From: Longimicrobium terrae
GTDB taxonomy: Bacteria; Gemmatimonadota; Gemmatimonadetes; Longimicrobiales; Longimicrobiaceae
Length of the DNA stretch: 64,000 nucleotides
NCBI RefSeq assembly: GCF_014202995.1
Contig: NZ_JACHIA010000007.1
Span: 168,002-232,001, forward strand
Reading direction: 5' to 3'
Under the pieces are notes generated by a model. It was not told the origin of the DNA, searched no databases, and worked only from the letters and a program-made list of their open reading frames with translations. A program made the translations under genes and the position numbers. This document shows positions 53,431-61,887 of this stretch, piece by piece. The first letter of the stretch is position 1. The number at the start of each line of letters is the position of its first letter.

Positions 53431-54124
53431 TTTCGATGGGATAGAATGGGATGAGGATGGGGATGGGGGTGGTCTGCGGGGTTGTGGCGCGGCGGACGGT
53501 GTGGCCCTCACCCCGCGTGCTGCGCACGACGACCCTCTCCCACGAACGGATGTGGGAGAGGGAGCACACCCCAGTGTCGGTGTGCTCCGGAAAGGCTGTT
53601 CGCGTCCAACGCCTCGCGGGCCCCTCCCCCGGCCCCTCCCCGTGCAAACTGCCGCACGGAGAGGGGAGAACTGCAACTCCGCATGGATCAGCCGTTTGAC
53701 GCGCGTTCGGAGAGGGCCCCCTCCCCTCAACCCCCTCCATCCGCTCCGCGGGAGAGGGGGAGCCATTCGGCGCTGGGATCGGTTCGGCTCGCAGCGCGGT
53801 CTGCCGTGGTGTTGTTCCCGATGCAGTTGAAGCCCCGAACCAGACGCGCCAGCGGCCGGTGTCGGGGGTTCCCGCAGTTTGAGCGGCGGATTCATTCGCT
53901 CCAGATACTCACCGCCGCGCTCAACTTCGCTATCCGCACCGAACCCGCCGCCGCGAACAACCCTCCCCCAGTCTTTTTTGGGGGAGGGTGGGCCGGTGGT
54001 GCCGGCCCGGGTGGGGGCCGCCCGCGAACTCCGCCCGACGCGCCGCCATTGGCTTCCGCCCCTCCATCGCCGTATCCTGTCCATCACCCGTCTTTCCGTA
54101 CTCTCGTACTCACGTACGTTCCCT
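53431..54124. repeat. Composite repeat module, forward copy
   Basis: Three named repeats in order: element C (CTCACCCCGCGTGCTGCGC..., 53500-53573, with a CCCTCTCCCAC/GTGGGAGAGGG stem), element E (53821-53903, GGGGTTCCCGC and GCGGATTCATTCG words) and element D (53959-54035, with a CCTCCCCCA/TGGGGGAGG hairpin). The same three recur inverted and in mirror order at 61.89-62.30 kb. No gene is recognised. Confidence 0.85.
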
Positions 54125-54220
54125 ACTCACGCACTCACGCACTCACGCACTCACGCACTCACGCACTCACGCACTCACGCACTCACGCACTCACGCACTC
54201 ACGCACTCACGCACTCACGC
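54125..54220. repeat. Tandem array of an 8-bp unit ACTCACGC, 12 copies
   Basis: Twelve perfect copies of ACTCACGC end 14 bases before the gluQRS start codon. It is the expanded form of the GTGCGTGAGTGC-type repeat seen through the window. Confidence 0.92.
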
Positions 54221-54234
54221 ACTTCCCCTCTCCC

Positions 54235-55230
54235 ATGACCCGCGGCCGCTTCGCCCCCAGCCCCACCGGTGCCCTGCACGTCGGCAACGCGCGATCCGCG
54301 CTGCTGGCGTGGCTGCACGCGCGCGCGGCGGGAGGCCGGTTCGTCATGCGCGTGGAGGACCTGGACTTCGGGCGGGTGCGGCCGGGGTACATGGAGCGCC
54401 AGCTGGATGAACTGCACTGGCTGGGGCTGGACTGGGACGAAGGCCCCGACGTGGGCGGCCCCCATGCGCCCTACGTGCAGTCGCAGCGGCAGCCGCTGTA
54501 CGAGGCCGCCCTGCGCCGCCTGGCGGAGATGGGAATGCTGTTCGCTTGCACCTGCTCGCGCCGCGACATCGCCGGGGCGGCTAGCGCCCCGCACGTGGGG
54601 GAGGAAGGGCCGCGCTACCCCGGCACCTGCCGCGACCGCCGCGTGCAGGCCGGCCCGGGCTCGCTCACGGACTTCGGGCGCTCGCAGTTCGCGCTGCGCG
54701 TGGCGGCGCCCTCCGGCCCCATCCCGTTCACGGACGAGCTGCTGGGGCCGTGCGCGTTCGATCCCGCGGACGAAGGCGATTTCGTGGTGCGCCGCAAGGA
54801 CGGCGTGGCCGCGTACCAGCTCGCCGTCGTGGTGGACGACGCGGCCATGAGGATCACCGACGTGGTGCGCGGCGCGGACCTTCTTTCATCCACCGCCCGG
54901 CAGATTCTGCTGTACCGCGCGCTGGAGCTGCCCGAGCCGCGCTTTCTGCACGTCCCCCTGATGCTGGGGCCGGACGGCGAGCGGCTGGCCAAGCGGCACG
55001 GCGCCGTATCCCTGGGCGAACTGCGCGATGCGGGCGTGCCGGCCGATGCCGTCGCCGGCTGGCTGGCCTCCACCTGCGGGCTGGCGGAGCCGGGGGAACG
55101 GCTGCATCCGTCGCGGCTGATCGAGCGGTTCAACGTCGCGCGGCTGCCGGTGGAGCCCACGGTGGTCACGGAGGCCGATCTGCGTCTGCTCCGCTCCACG
55201 GATGCAGTGTTCCGCCCTGACGGCGCCTGA
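54235..55230 (+). CDS. gluQ: Glutamyl-queuosine tRNA(Asp) synthetase
   Basis: 331 residues; attaches glutamate to queuosine at position 34 of tRNA-Asp. RFAPSPTGALHVGNARSALLAW carries the HIGH-like motif (HVGN) and LAKRHGAVS the KMSKS-like one. The zinc site of this family is visible as CTC plus YPGTC (C-x-C, Y, C). As usual for GluQRS it lacks the anticodon-binding domain of glutamyl-tRNA synthetase, which explains the short length. ATG 54235 lies directly after a repeat array and has no evident ribosome site, which is unusual. No dksA or queuosine gene is adjacent. Confidence 0.93.
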   Translation: MTRGRFAPSPTGALHVGNARSALLAWLHARAAGGRFVMRVEDLDFGRVRPGYMERQLDELHWLGLDWDEGPDVGGPHAPYVQSQRQPLYEAALRRLAEMGMLFACTCSRRDIAGAASAPHVGEEGPRYPGTCRDRRVQAGPGSLTDFGRSQFALRVAAPSGPIPFTDELLGPCAFDPADEGDFVVRRKDGVAAYQLAVVVDDAAMRITDVVRGADLLSSTARQILLYRALELPEPRFLHVPLMLGPDGERLAKRHGAVSLGELRDAGVPADAVAGWLASTCGLAEPGERLHPSRLIERFNVARLPVEPTVVTEADLRLLRSTDAVFRPDGA

Positions 55231-55350
55231 CGCGCGCCAGTATTCCGCAAGCGTCCGCGCCGTACTATCTTTGCCGGCCAATCACCCGATTTCCCCTCCG
55301 AAGAAGCCCCGCTTTCCCCCCTTCTTCGCGACCCGATCAGGAGAAAACCG

Positions 55351-56112
55351 ATGCGTTTCGGTGTGCTCGTTCTCGCCGGCGCGCTGGCGCTGCCGGCCGT
55401 GGCCGCCGCCCAGCAGACGGTGGGGCTGGAGTCGCAGCCCCATCCGGACCTGGTGCCCCCCGCCCGCTTCAGCCTGACGCCGTGGGTGGGCTACCGCGTG
55501 CCCACCGGCTTCAACGACGTGGCCGCCGTGGGCACCGACGCCGTCACCACGTACAACGTGCGCACGTCGCGGGGCGGCGGCGTGGCCGTGGGCCTCAACG
55601 GCGAGGCGCGCGTCTTTGGCCCGGTGAACGCCGTCGCCTCCATCGGCTACTCGCCGGGGGACCAGGACGAGGTAACGTTCAACGACGGCGAGGACGGCGG
55701 ATACGTGCTGGACGGCCCGGACGTCACCTTTCTGAAGGCCGGCATCCAGTACCGCCTGCCGGACCCCATCCCCGACCAGCGCCGCTATCACCCGGCCGCC
55801 TTCGTGACCGTGGCGCCGGCGGTGGTGTGGATGAGCTACCCGGACATCGAGGGCTTCGGCGAGAACGTCAACTTCACCTCGCGCGAGTTCGCCCTCAACC
55901 TGGGCGTGGACGCGGTCACCATGCTCAATTCGCACGGCGTGGGGCTGTCGTTCGGCGTGGAAGACTACATCACCTTCGTGGACCGCGACCGCCTTCGCCT
56001 GCGCCAGAGCGAGCTGGCCAGCGACATCACCGGCGACAACACCACGTTCAACGTGGATTACAGCACCAACAACCTGCTGCTGCTGCGCGCCGGCGTTTCC
56101 TGGCGCTTCTGA
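55351..56112 (+). CDS. Outer-membrane beta-barrel protein
   Basis: 253 residues. A Sec signal peptide (FGVLVLAGALALPAVAAAQ) precedes alternating beta strands: RFSLTPWVGYRVPTGFNDV, GGVAVGLNGEARVFGPVNAV, FLKAGIQYRLPDP, FVTVAPAVVWMSYPD and FALNLGVDAVTML. The chain ends in a Trp-Arg-Phe with a C-terminal aromatic residue, the usual barrel-assembly signal. Function unknown. It is a single-gene unit, separated from gluQRS by about 120 bases and ended by a strong hairpin. Confidence 0.88.
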   Translation: MRFGVLVLAGALALPAVAAAQQTVGLESQPHPDLVPPARFSLTPWVGYRVPTGFNDVAAVGTDAVTTYNVRTSRGGGVAVGLNGEARVFGPVNAVASIGYSPGDQDEVTFNDGEDGGYVLDGPDVTFLKAGIQYRLPDPIPDQRRYHPAAFVTVAPAVVWMSYPDIEGFGENVNFTSREFALNLGVDAVTMLNSHGVGLSFGVEDYITFVDRDRLRLRQSELASDITGDNTTFNVDYSTNNLLLLRAGVSWRF

Positions 56113-56131
56113 CCGGGTTTTCGGTGGATGA

Positions 56132-56170
56132 AAAGCGGCGCCGCTCCGGATTCCGGGGCGGCGCCGCTTT
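56132..56170. terminator. Hairpin terminator between convergent genes
   Basis: AAAGCGGCGCCGC and GCGGCGCCGCTTT form a perfect 13-bp stem about 20 bases after the barrel stop, ending just before the stop of the minus-strand membrane protein. Confidence 0.8.
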
Positions 56171-56173
56171 CGT

Positions 56174-57013
56174 TCATCGTTCCCCGCTGTCCCTTGTGAG
56201 CTGGTACCAGCCGCCGCCCAGCGGAGTGCTCCCCCAGTCCGCGTAGCCCAGGATGGGCTCCGCGGGCCGCCGCGCGCGCCCGGGCGGCAGGTAGAACAGG
56301 ATGTCGTTGTATCCGTCCGTGCGAAGCGCCACGCCCCCGCCCGCCATGACCATCATCTGCACGCCGGCCCGCTCCAGGTGATCGACCAGCGCGTCAAACT
56401 CTTCCCGACTGGCTCCCTTCGCCAGCAGCACCGCGTCCACCGTGCGCCCCAGCGAATCCGTGTCGGAGGTCAGGACGTCCGGCAGCGAGCCCCGGCGGTA
56501 CCCGTCGATGACCAGATGCTCGCTCGCGTACCCCTGTCCCCACTCCCGCAGCCGTCCAAAGCGCACCACCTCATCCGCCACCTGCTGCAGCGCGGCCGCC
56601 TGACCCCCCGCGCGGATCTCGCCGGCCGCGCGGGTGATGGGCACCACGGCGTACAGGGTGGCCGCCAGCGCGCCCACGGCCAGCAGAAGCTGCCGGTACT
56701 TGCGCTCCGTGGGCCGGACCAGCGTGTGAACAAGGACGGCCACCCCGGCGAGGGTGACGAACATCCCGCCGAGAACGTACAGCGAGGCACTGGCGCCCCG
56801 GTCCCACCCATCCAGGAAACTCCCGGCCAGGACGATGAACAGCCCCACGTAGCCCATCGTGTGCAACACCCACGACGCGGGCGGTCCGTCACCCGGCGCG
56901 GGGACGGGGGGCGGCGGGCGCCTGGCCGGGAGCGGCACCAGCGCCAGCGACGACGGGCGGATCTCCGGCGGGACGGCCTGGTGCGCGGCGGGCGCGTACC
57001 GGGGCGCGCTCAC
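56174..57013 (-). CDS. Four-helix membrane protein coupled to DUF4173
   Basis: 279 residues from a GTG start. A Pro-rich N-terminus (ALVPLPARRPPPPVPAPG) leads to four membrane helices at about 60-150: WVLHTMGYVGLFIVLAGSFL, LYVLGGMFVTLAGVAVLVHTL, LLLAVGALAATLYAVVPI. A soluble C-terminal domain with EHLVIDGYRRGSLPDVLTSD, FDALVDHLERAGVQMMVMAGGG and LPPGRARRPAEPILGYADWG follows. I cannot name the family. Its start overlaps the DUF4173 stop by four bases, so the two are co-translated. Confidence 0.78.
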   Translation of the reverse strand: MSAPRYAPAAHQAVPPEIRPSSLALVPLPARRPPPPVPAPGDGPPASWVLHTMGYVGLFIVLAGSFLDGWDRGASASLYVLGGMFVTLAGVAVLVHTLVRPTERKYRQLLLAVGALAATLYAVVPITRAAGEIRAGGQAAALQQVADEVVRFGRLREWGQGYASEHLVIDGYRRGSLPDVLTSDTDSLGRTVDAVLLAKGASREEFDALVDHLERAGVQMMVMAGGGVALRTDGYNDILFYLPPGRARRPAEPILGYADWGSTPLGGGWYQLTRDSGER

Positions 57014-58776
57014 CGGCGGCTCCCATATCCGTACTCCGTGCTTCCGCTCGCCCGCGCGGGCGCCTGCACCGGTGTAGCTGCCTCCACTGAGTCGATCCGC
57101 GCCGCGGCCGGATCCACCACGGCCGCCGGCGGGCCGATCACGGCGGGCGGGCTGGCCGTCGTCGTGTCCACGCGGGGCGCGGCGATGGCGGGAGGCGCGG
57201 TGCCGAACGCGGCGGGGGCGGCCTGCGGAACGGGCGCCGGCTCCGGGCAGCTCATCGTCTCCAGGCGCCTGGTGTTGGCCTGCATGGCGCGGCCGGCGCG
57301 GGCGCGGGCCAGGCTCCAGCTGCGCCAGTCGCCCGTTCCCTCGCTCCACCGTGCCAGCAGGCCCTCCGCGGCGCGGCAGCGCGCGCCGGCGCTCATGGCG
57401 GGCATGGCCGCCAGCAGCTGCGGAACCGCGTCCGCGCTCAGCGTGGCGGCATAGGCGCCGTCAAAGCGCAGCGCGGCGTCCGGCCGGCTGGCGTTCACGC
57501 GCACGATCAGCGCGTCCGGGTTGGCCAGGTGCAGAAGCGCCACCATGTCGAATGCCGCCACCAGCGCGCCCCAGGCAAAGCGCTGCCGCTGTCCGCGCAG
57601 CACCGTCCAGGCGAACCATCCCGCCACCACGCCCAGCCACAGCATGAAGGCCATCGTGTACACGCGCAGTTCCGTAAGGCCGTACGCGCCCCAGTACAGC
57701 CGCATGCGGTGCACGCCGCTTCCCATCATCACAAAGAGCAGCGCCACCTGCGCGCCCGCGACCAGGCGGAAAACGCGATGATGCGCCGCCGTTTCCCGCC
57801 GCACCAGCCACTCCGCGGCCAGCAGCATGGGAAGCACCAGCCCGGCCACCGTCACCAGTTCAAAGAAGCCGCGCCGCGCGTAGTCGCTGAACGTGGCCGA
57901 GCCGGGCGCCTGAATGAGCGCCGCGCCGCCGAAGAAGTAGGGAAGCTGGACGATGACAAAGGCCAGAAAGAGCAGGTTCAGCAGCCCCAGCGCCGTCGCG
58001 GTTTCCACGATGCCCAGGGAAAGCGACGCGGGGCGGGCGATCTCCGGCCCCGGCTGTCCGCCGCCGAGCGTCATGGTGCGCAGCACGCCGCCCGCGATCC
58101 ACGCCACCAGCGCGCTGAACAGCAGGTGAAGGATGAGCGCCGGGGTGTCCATCTGGAACAATCCGCCCAGCAGGCTCTCGAAGCGCGCGTCCGCCGAAAC
58201 AAGGAGCGCGCCGAACAGCAGCAGCAGCGGAACGGCCAGCCCCGCGCCGCGCAGTACGGAAACCGCCACGGTGGTGCCCGATCCGCTCCGTGCGCGCAGT
58301 TCGCTCCAGTTCACGTCTCCCGACAGCAGCCGCACGGCGCCGATGGCGGCGTCCCCCGCGGAGGTGGCGATGCCCAGCGCGTGGTGCGCCAGCCCGGCCA
58401 GGCGCACGCTGCCGCCGCGCGCGCGCATCATCGCCAGCGCCAGAATGACGAGGACGGCGGTGATGCTGAGCGCCTTGAGCGTGGGCGAGTCGCGCCACGC
58501 GGCCAGCGACGCCGCGCCCAGGATGAGCGGAATCCACCCCACCGCCGCGTCGTCCGCCTCCGTCCAGCGCTGCAGCCCCACGATTGCCGCCACCAGCAGT
58601 GCGGTCCACAGCGGCAGGCTGATCCCCCACGGCGAGGCGCGCAGCAGCAGGTCGCCCGCGACGCCGACCGTCACGGCCACGCCGGTAATGGCAAGGCCGG
58701 TGCGCGTCCTGGCGGTGAGCCCGAAGCGTGCTTCGGGACGGGGCTCGGCGTCGCCGGCCATCTCCATCGTGGTCAT
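57010..58776 (-). CDS. DUF4173 domain membrane protein
   Basis: 588 residues with about eleven membrane helices. LTELRVYTMAFMLWLGVVAGWFAWT, GVHRMRLYWGAYG and YARRGFFELVTVAGLVLPM are the characteristic parts of DUF4173, a family of unknown role often found with sensors or in oxidative-stress contexts. The C-terminal 100 residues are Pro/Ala-rich and disordered. It overlaps the next gene by four bases. ATG 58776 is chosen; the open frame runs further but with poor coding character. No transporter or enzyme motif is seen. Confidence 0.88.
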   Translation of the reverse strand: MTTMEMAGDAEPRPEARFGLTARTRTGLAITGVAVTVGVAGDLLLRASPWGISLPLWTALLVAAIVGLQRWTEADDAAVGWIPLILGAASLAAWRDSPTLKALSITAVLVILALAMMRARGGSVRLAGLAHHALGIATSAGDAAIGAVRLLSGDVNWSELRARSGSGTTVAVSVLRGAGLAVPLLLLFGALLVSADARFESLLGGLFQMDTPALILHLLFSALVAWIAGGVLRTMTLGGGQPGPEIARPASLSLGIVETATALGLLNLLFLAFVIVQLPYFFGGAALIQAPGSATFSDYARRGFFELVTVAGLVLPMLLAAEWLVRRETAAHHRVFRLVAGAQVALLFVMMGSGVHRMRLYWGAYGLTELRVYTMAFMLWLGVVAGWFAWTVLRGQRQRFAWGALVAAFDMVALLHLANPDALIVRVNASRPDAALRFDGAYAATLSADAVPQLLAAMPAMSAGARCRAAEGLLARWSEGTGDWRSWSLARARAGRAMQANTRRLETMSCPEPAPVPQAAPAAFGTAPPAIAAPRVDTTTASPPAVIGPPAAVVDPAAARIDSVEAATPVQAPARASGSTEYGYGSRR

Positions 58777-58888
58777 CTGGGTCGCGTCCTTTCGGGTGGA
58801 TGTCGGCGGAAACGCGGGTTTCCGCCATGGATTGTCGTTTCAGTAGCGGCGTGTGGATCCGCCGGGTATCTGTGGATGAGGAGCGTCG

Positions 58889-58915
58889 GCCCGTTCCCGT
58901 CATCGCGGAACGGGC
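58889..58915 (-). terminator. Hairpin terminator after uppS
   Basis: GCCCGTTCC (58889-58897) and GGAACGGGC (58907-58915) form a 9-bp stem about 36 bases past the uppS stop on the minus strand. Confidence 0.65.
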
Positions 58916-58950
58916 AACCGGCCTCTTCCGGTCCCGTCAGGATGATCCGC

Positions 58951-59676
58951 TCAGGCGGATTCCTTCAATCGTCCGAAGCGCCGTTCGCGGCCGTGGAACC
59001 AGTCCACCGCCTGGCCCAGCGCGGCGGGGCTGAAGTCCGGCCAGGCGAGCGGGGTGAAGTACAGTTCCGCGTACGCGCTTTCCCAGAGCAGAAAGTCGCT
59101 CAGCCGCTGCTCGCCGCCGGTGCGCACCAGCAGGTCCACGTCCGGCGCGGGCGCCTGCTCGCCCATGGCGCCGGCCATCGCGGCGGCGAACTCCTCGCGG
59201 GTGGGCGCGCCCGTGGCGGAAAGGGTGGCGGCGGCGCGCATCAGCGTGTCGCGCGCGGAGTAGTCCAGCGCAATGCGCAGCGTAAGCTTTCTGCCATGCT
59301 CCGTGGCGGATTCCGCGGCGTCAATCTGCCGCACCAGCACCTCCGGCAGCCGGTCGCGCCGCCCGATGATGCGCATGCGCACGCCGTTCTCCACGCAGCG
59401 CTGCGCCTCGGCGGCCAGGTACGAGCGGAACAGCCGCATCAGCCCGGCGACCTCGCGCGACGGGCGGCCCCAGTTGTCGCTGCTGAAGGCGTACAGCGTC
59501 AGCGTGCCGATTCCCAGCCCCGGCGCGGCCTCTACGATGGTGCGAACCGTCTTTGCGCCTTCGCGGTGGCCGGCCAGCCGCGGCCAGCCACGCGCGTTGG
59601 CCCAGCGGCCGTTGCCGTCCATGATCAGCGCCACGTGCAGCCCGGCGGAGCGGTGAATTTGCAGAGTTCTTTGCAT
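58951..59676 (-). CDS. uppS: Isoprenyl transferase (undecaprenyl diphosphate synthase family)
   Basis: 241 residues; builds long-chain polyprenyl diphosphate, the lipid carrier for cell-wall sugars. [21 protein letters not shown] has the catalytic Asp (MDGNGRW), with [21 protein letters not shown] and [24 protein letters not shown]. All are diagnostic for cis-prenyltransferases. The ATG at 59676 lies within a 16-base sequence CTTTGCATCGTAAAGC that recurs upstream of the regulator operon, so the gene may be controlled at this site. The winged-helix regulator gene ends only 30 bases upstream. Confidence 0.95.
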   Translation of the reverse strand: MQRTLQIHRSAGLHVALIMDGNGRWANARGWPRLAGHREGAKTVRTIVEAAPGLGIGTLTLYAFSSDNWGRPSREVAGLMRLFRSYLAAEAQRCVENGVRMRIIGRRDRLPEVLVRQIDAAESATEHGRKLTLRIALDYSARDTLMRAAATLSATGAPTREEFAAAMAGAMGEQAPAPDVDLLVRTGGEQRLSDFLLWESAYAELYFTPLAWPDFSPAALGQAVDWFHGRERRFGRLKESA

Positions 59677-59684
59677 CGTAAAGC
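59669..59684. promoter_or_regulatory. Operator-like site over the uppS start codon
   Basis: CTTTGCATCGTAAAGC, an imperfect palindrome (CTTTgc...gtAAAG). It is identical to the site at 60739-60754. It covers the uppS ATG, so binding there would block initiation or transcription of uppS. Confidence 0.65.
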
Positions 59685-59706
59685 TCGCGGGTAAAAAAAG
59701 GGACGG

Positions 59707-60078
59707 TCAGCGATCACGGACGGCCTGGATCAGCGCTTCCATGTGGTTCAGGTACGCTTCCAGCGCGCGGCGGCCGGAATCGGTCAGGCTGAATTCGGTG
59801 CGGGGCGTGCGCCCCTCGAAGCTCTTGGCGCAGTCCACGTAGCCGGCTTCTTCCAGCTTGCGGGCGTGCACGCTCAGGTTGCCGTCCGTAAGCCCCAGCA
59901 TGGTCTTGAGCTCGTTGAACGACATGGACGCGTTTACCGCAAGCGCGCTCACGATGCCCAGGCGCACGCGCTCGTGGATGAGCCGGTCGAGCTCGGCGGC
60001 GGTGTCGTCGGCCGCGCCGGCCACGCTGCGCAGAACGGACGAAGTGGCGGGCGTCTGGGCCCGCTTGGCGTCACCCAC
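59707..60078 (-). CDS. Winged-helix transcriptional regulator (ArsR/MarR-like, HTH_27 type)
   Basis: 123 residues. LDRLIHERVRLGIVSALAVNASMSFNELKTML starts the domain, TDGNLSVHARKLEEAGYVDCAKSFEGRTPRTEFSLTDSGRRALEAYL holds the recognition helix and wing. This form (TDGNLSxHxxKLExAGY) is typical of small membrane-protein-linked repressors. It begins with a GTG overlapping the membrane-protein gene upstream by eight bases. The likely binding site, CTTTGCATCGTAAAGC, precedes that gene and covers the uppS start. Confidence 0.88.
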   Translation of the reverse strand: MGDAKRAQTPATSSVLRSVAGAADDTAAELDRLIHERVRLGIVSALAVNASMSFNELKTMLGLTDGNLSVHARKLEEAGYVDCAKSFEGRTPRTEFSLTDSGRRALEAYLNHMEALIQAVRDR

Positions 60079-60697
60079 CGTGCCTCCGGGCGATCAGGGT
60101 GCCAAAGACGATGTGCAGCCCGCCAAAGCCGGCCGCCATCCACATGTTGCCCCACGACGCGGGAGAGAACAGCGCCACCGTCCCCGCAATCATGAAGAAG
60201 ACGCCCATCAGCGGCACCGCGCGCACCGAAAACGCGCCCGCGGTGATGATCCCCGCGCCGTACAGCATGAGCCACAGACCGGGCAGGCCGGTGCTGAGCC
60301 CGGCGCGGTACAGCACCACCGTCAGAATCGCCCCGGCCACCATGGGCGGCGCCAGGCTGAGCGCGAACTTGCGGCCGGGTCCGGTCAGCAGCCCCATGCG
60401 GGCGCCGCGGGCCTTCATGGCGGTGGTCAGCAGGCCGATGAGCACGCAGACCACGGCCGAAACCATCCACAGCGCCACCCAGTCTTCGGCGGTGTGCTGG
60501 CGCCCGGCAAGCCAGCTGGCCAGAAGCCCGGCCACCCCGATCACCACCAGCCCCCAGCCGCTGAGCGCGGTAAAGCTCCCCGCGCGCTCCATCGTCTCGC
60601 GGATGAAGCGCAGGTTGTCCATGGCCCGCGCGCTCAGATCGAGGCTCGGGTCAGTGGGCTCCTGCGGGAGCGGCCGGATGGGGTGGATGTTTGCCAT
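60071..60697 (-). CDS. Multi-helix membrane protein paired with the regulator
   Basis: 208 residues from ATG 60697 (MANIHPIRPLP). About six membrane helices run from residue 45 on: GWGLVVIGVAGLLASWLAG, DWVALWMVSAVVCVLIGLL, ALSLAPPMVAGAILTVVLY, GLWLMLYGAGIITAGAF and NMWMAAGFGGLHIVFGTLIA. No enzyme or transporter motif. The gene overlaps the regulator gene, and operator-like DNA lies 41 bases upstream of its start. Such membrane/winged-helix pairs are common in this kind of bacteria, with unknown function. Confidence 0.85.
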   Translation of the reverse strand: MANIHPIRPLPQEPTDPSLDLSARAMDNLRFIRETMERAGSFTALSGWGLVVIGVAGLLASWLAGRQHTAEDWVALWMVSAVVCVLIGLLTTAMKARGARMGLLTGPGRKFALSLAPPMVAGAILTVVLYRAGLSTGLPGLWLMLYGAGIITAGAFSVRAVPLMGVFFMIAGTVALFSPASWGNMWMAAGFGGLHIVFGTLIARRHGG

Positions 60698-60738
60698 GGT
60701 GATCACAGGATGCAGCGTTTGGGCCCGCATGTCAAGTG

Positions 60739-60754
60739 CTTTGCATCGTAAAGC
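60739..60754. promoter_or_regulatory. Operator-like site upstream of the regulator operon
   Basis: CTTTGCATCGTAAAGC, identical to the site over the uppS start. It lies 42 bases upstream of the membrane-protein ATG, where a repressor site would be expected for autoregulation. Confidence 0.7.
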
Positions 60755-60951
60755 AACTCGCGTGCCGCATCTCGTGCCTCCCAGCGCCCCGATGAGGACG
60801 ATTTCAGCCGGGGAACCTCGTTTCCGCCGCAGCGCCGATGCCATGGTGACGGGGGATCCGCGACGGTGCGACGTCCGTCCAGGCAGAGTGCGGCTCCCTC
60901 GAGGTCGCTCGGCGACGTTCGTCCGCTGGCGTGATCCGGGGGATGAAGGCG

Positions 60952-61212
60952 CTACTTGGCGCCGCACATGCGCGCGCCTTCGCGCAGACGAGCTTCCAGC
61001 ATCTCGCAGCGGATATACGACGGCGTGCGCGTAAACGTCACCTGCAGCGTGGCGGAAACGGAATCCCAGGCGAAGTCGGCGTCGGCTTCGGGATGGCGCA
61101 CGCCGCCGGCGTCGCCCTCCGGAAACGCCACGCCCATGCGCCGCGCCTCGCGCCGGCAGCAGTCCCACACTTCGGTGGTGATTCCCGTCAGCGTGATCGT
61201 GGGGCAGGCCAT
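60952..61212 (-). CDS. Small soluble protein, function unknown
   Basis: 86 residues from ATG 61212 (MACPTITLTGITTEVWDCCRR). It is mixed alpha/beta with four cysteines spaced along the chain, including CC at residues 18-19 and a C near the end (RMCGAK). FAWDSVSATLQVTFTRTPSYIRCEMLEARLREG forms the second half. I do not recognise a family. Small size makes the call uncertain, but coding character and a good start support it. It diverges from the Gly/Arg/Tyr-rich gene. Confidence 0.6.
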   Translation of the reverse strand: MACPTITLTGITTEVWDCCRREARRMGVAFPEGDAGGVRHPEADADFAWDSVSATLQVTFTRTPSYIRCEMLEARLREGARMCGAK

Positions 61213-61369
61213 CAGTTCGATTCCCGGGTGATGTGGATGGGTGGATGCGGGACGGGCGGGGCGGCAAACGGAATGCCGTGGCGCGCCGGAACGTCGATTG
61301 CAAAGTGCCGCTGCCGACGGTTGCGGGCGGGATGGATGGCGCACGCGGACGCACACCAGGGGAGAACCG

Positions 61370-61864
61370 ATGCGATACGATAAGGGATTCGGCCGGGGAT
61401 ACGACCGCGGAATGCAGGGCCAGCGGCCGCGCGGATACGACTTCGGGCTGCGCGGATACAGCCAGACGGCCAGCCGCCGCCCCGTGCACATGCGCGTGTA
61501 CGACCGGGACTTCGGCGGGCGAGGCGGGATGGGCGGGGGAGGGATGAGCGGCGCCGCGGGGAGCTACGATGCGCCGTACCGCGGGCATCCCACGTACAAC
61601 AACCGGGTGACGCAGCGGTACAACCGCGAGTACGTGAATCCCCAGCCCAATCAGTACCGCGAGAATCACAACGCGTTCGGCGGCGACTTCGACCAGCGCA
61701 TCGTGGACAGCACGGGGTACTGGCGTCCGTACAACACCACCGGTGGATCCAGCACCATGCGCGGCGGCGGCCTGCCGATGGGGTGGGAGCGCGAGGCGGC
61801 CTACGGCCGCTACGACGAAGAGTTCCGCGGATACGGCCGCGACTTCTACGGCCCCATGCGCTGA
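61370..61864 (+). CDS. Gly/Arg/Tyr-rich low-complexity protein
   Basis: 164 residues, no hydrophobic segment. It is built of RGY/GRGY and RxYDR motifs (KGFGRGYDRGMQGQRPRGYDFGLRGY), a Gly/Met stretch (GGRGGMGGGGMSG), and Tyr/Asn-rich parts (YNNRVTQRYNREYVNPQPN). It ends YGRDFYGPMR. Such sequences are predicted disordered and often bind nucleic acid. GGGGAG lies about five bases before the ATG. No family known to me. A repeat module begins about 23 bases after the stop. Confidence 0.75.
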   Translation: MRYDKGFGRGYDRGMQGQRPRGYDFGLRGYSQTASRRPVHMRVYDRDFGGRGGMGGGGMSGAAGSYDAPYRGHPTYNNRVTQRYNREYVNPQPNQYRENHNAFGGDFDQRIVDSTGYWRPYNTTGGSSTMRGGGLPMGWEREAAYGRYDEEFRGYGRDFYGPMR

Positions 61865-61887
61865 TTGCAAAGGACCAGGCGCGACAG

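Noticed and set aside
54125..54220. CRISPR array
   Set aside because: The unit is only 8 bases with no spacers. The 7-bp array at 14.9 kb fails for the same reason. No cas gene is present.
57529..59694. A 721-residue plus-strand open frame opposite DUF4173 and uppS
   Set aside because: Antisense to a membrane protein and to uppS; composition is His/Gln/Arg-rich with no family similarity.
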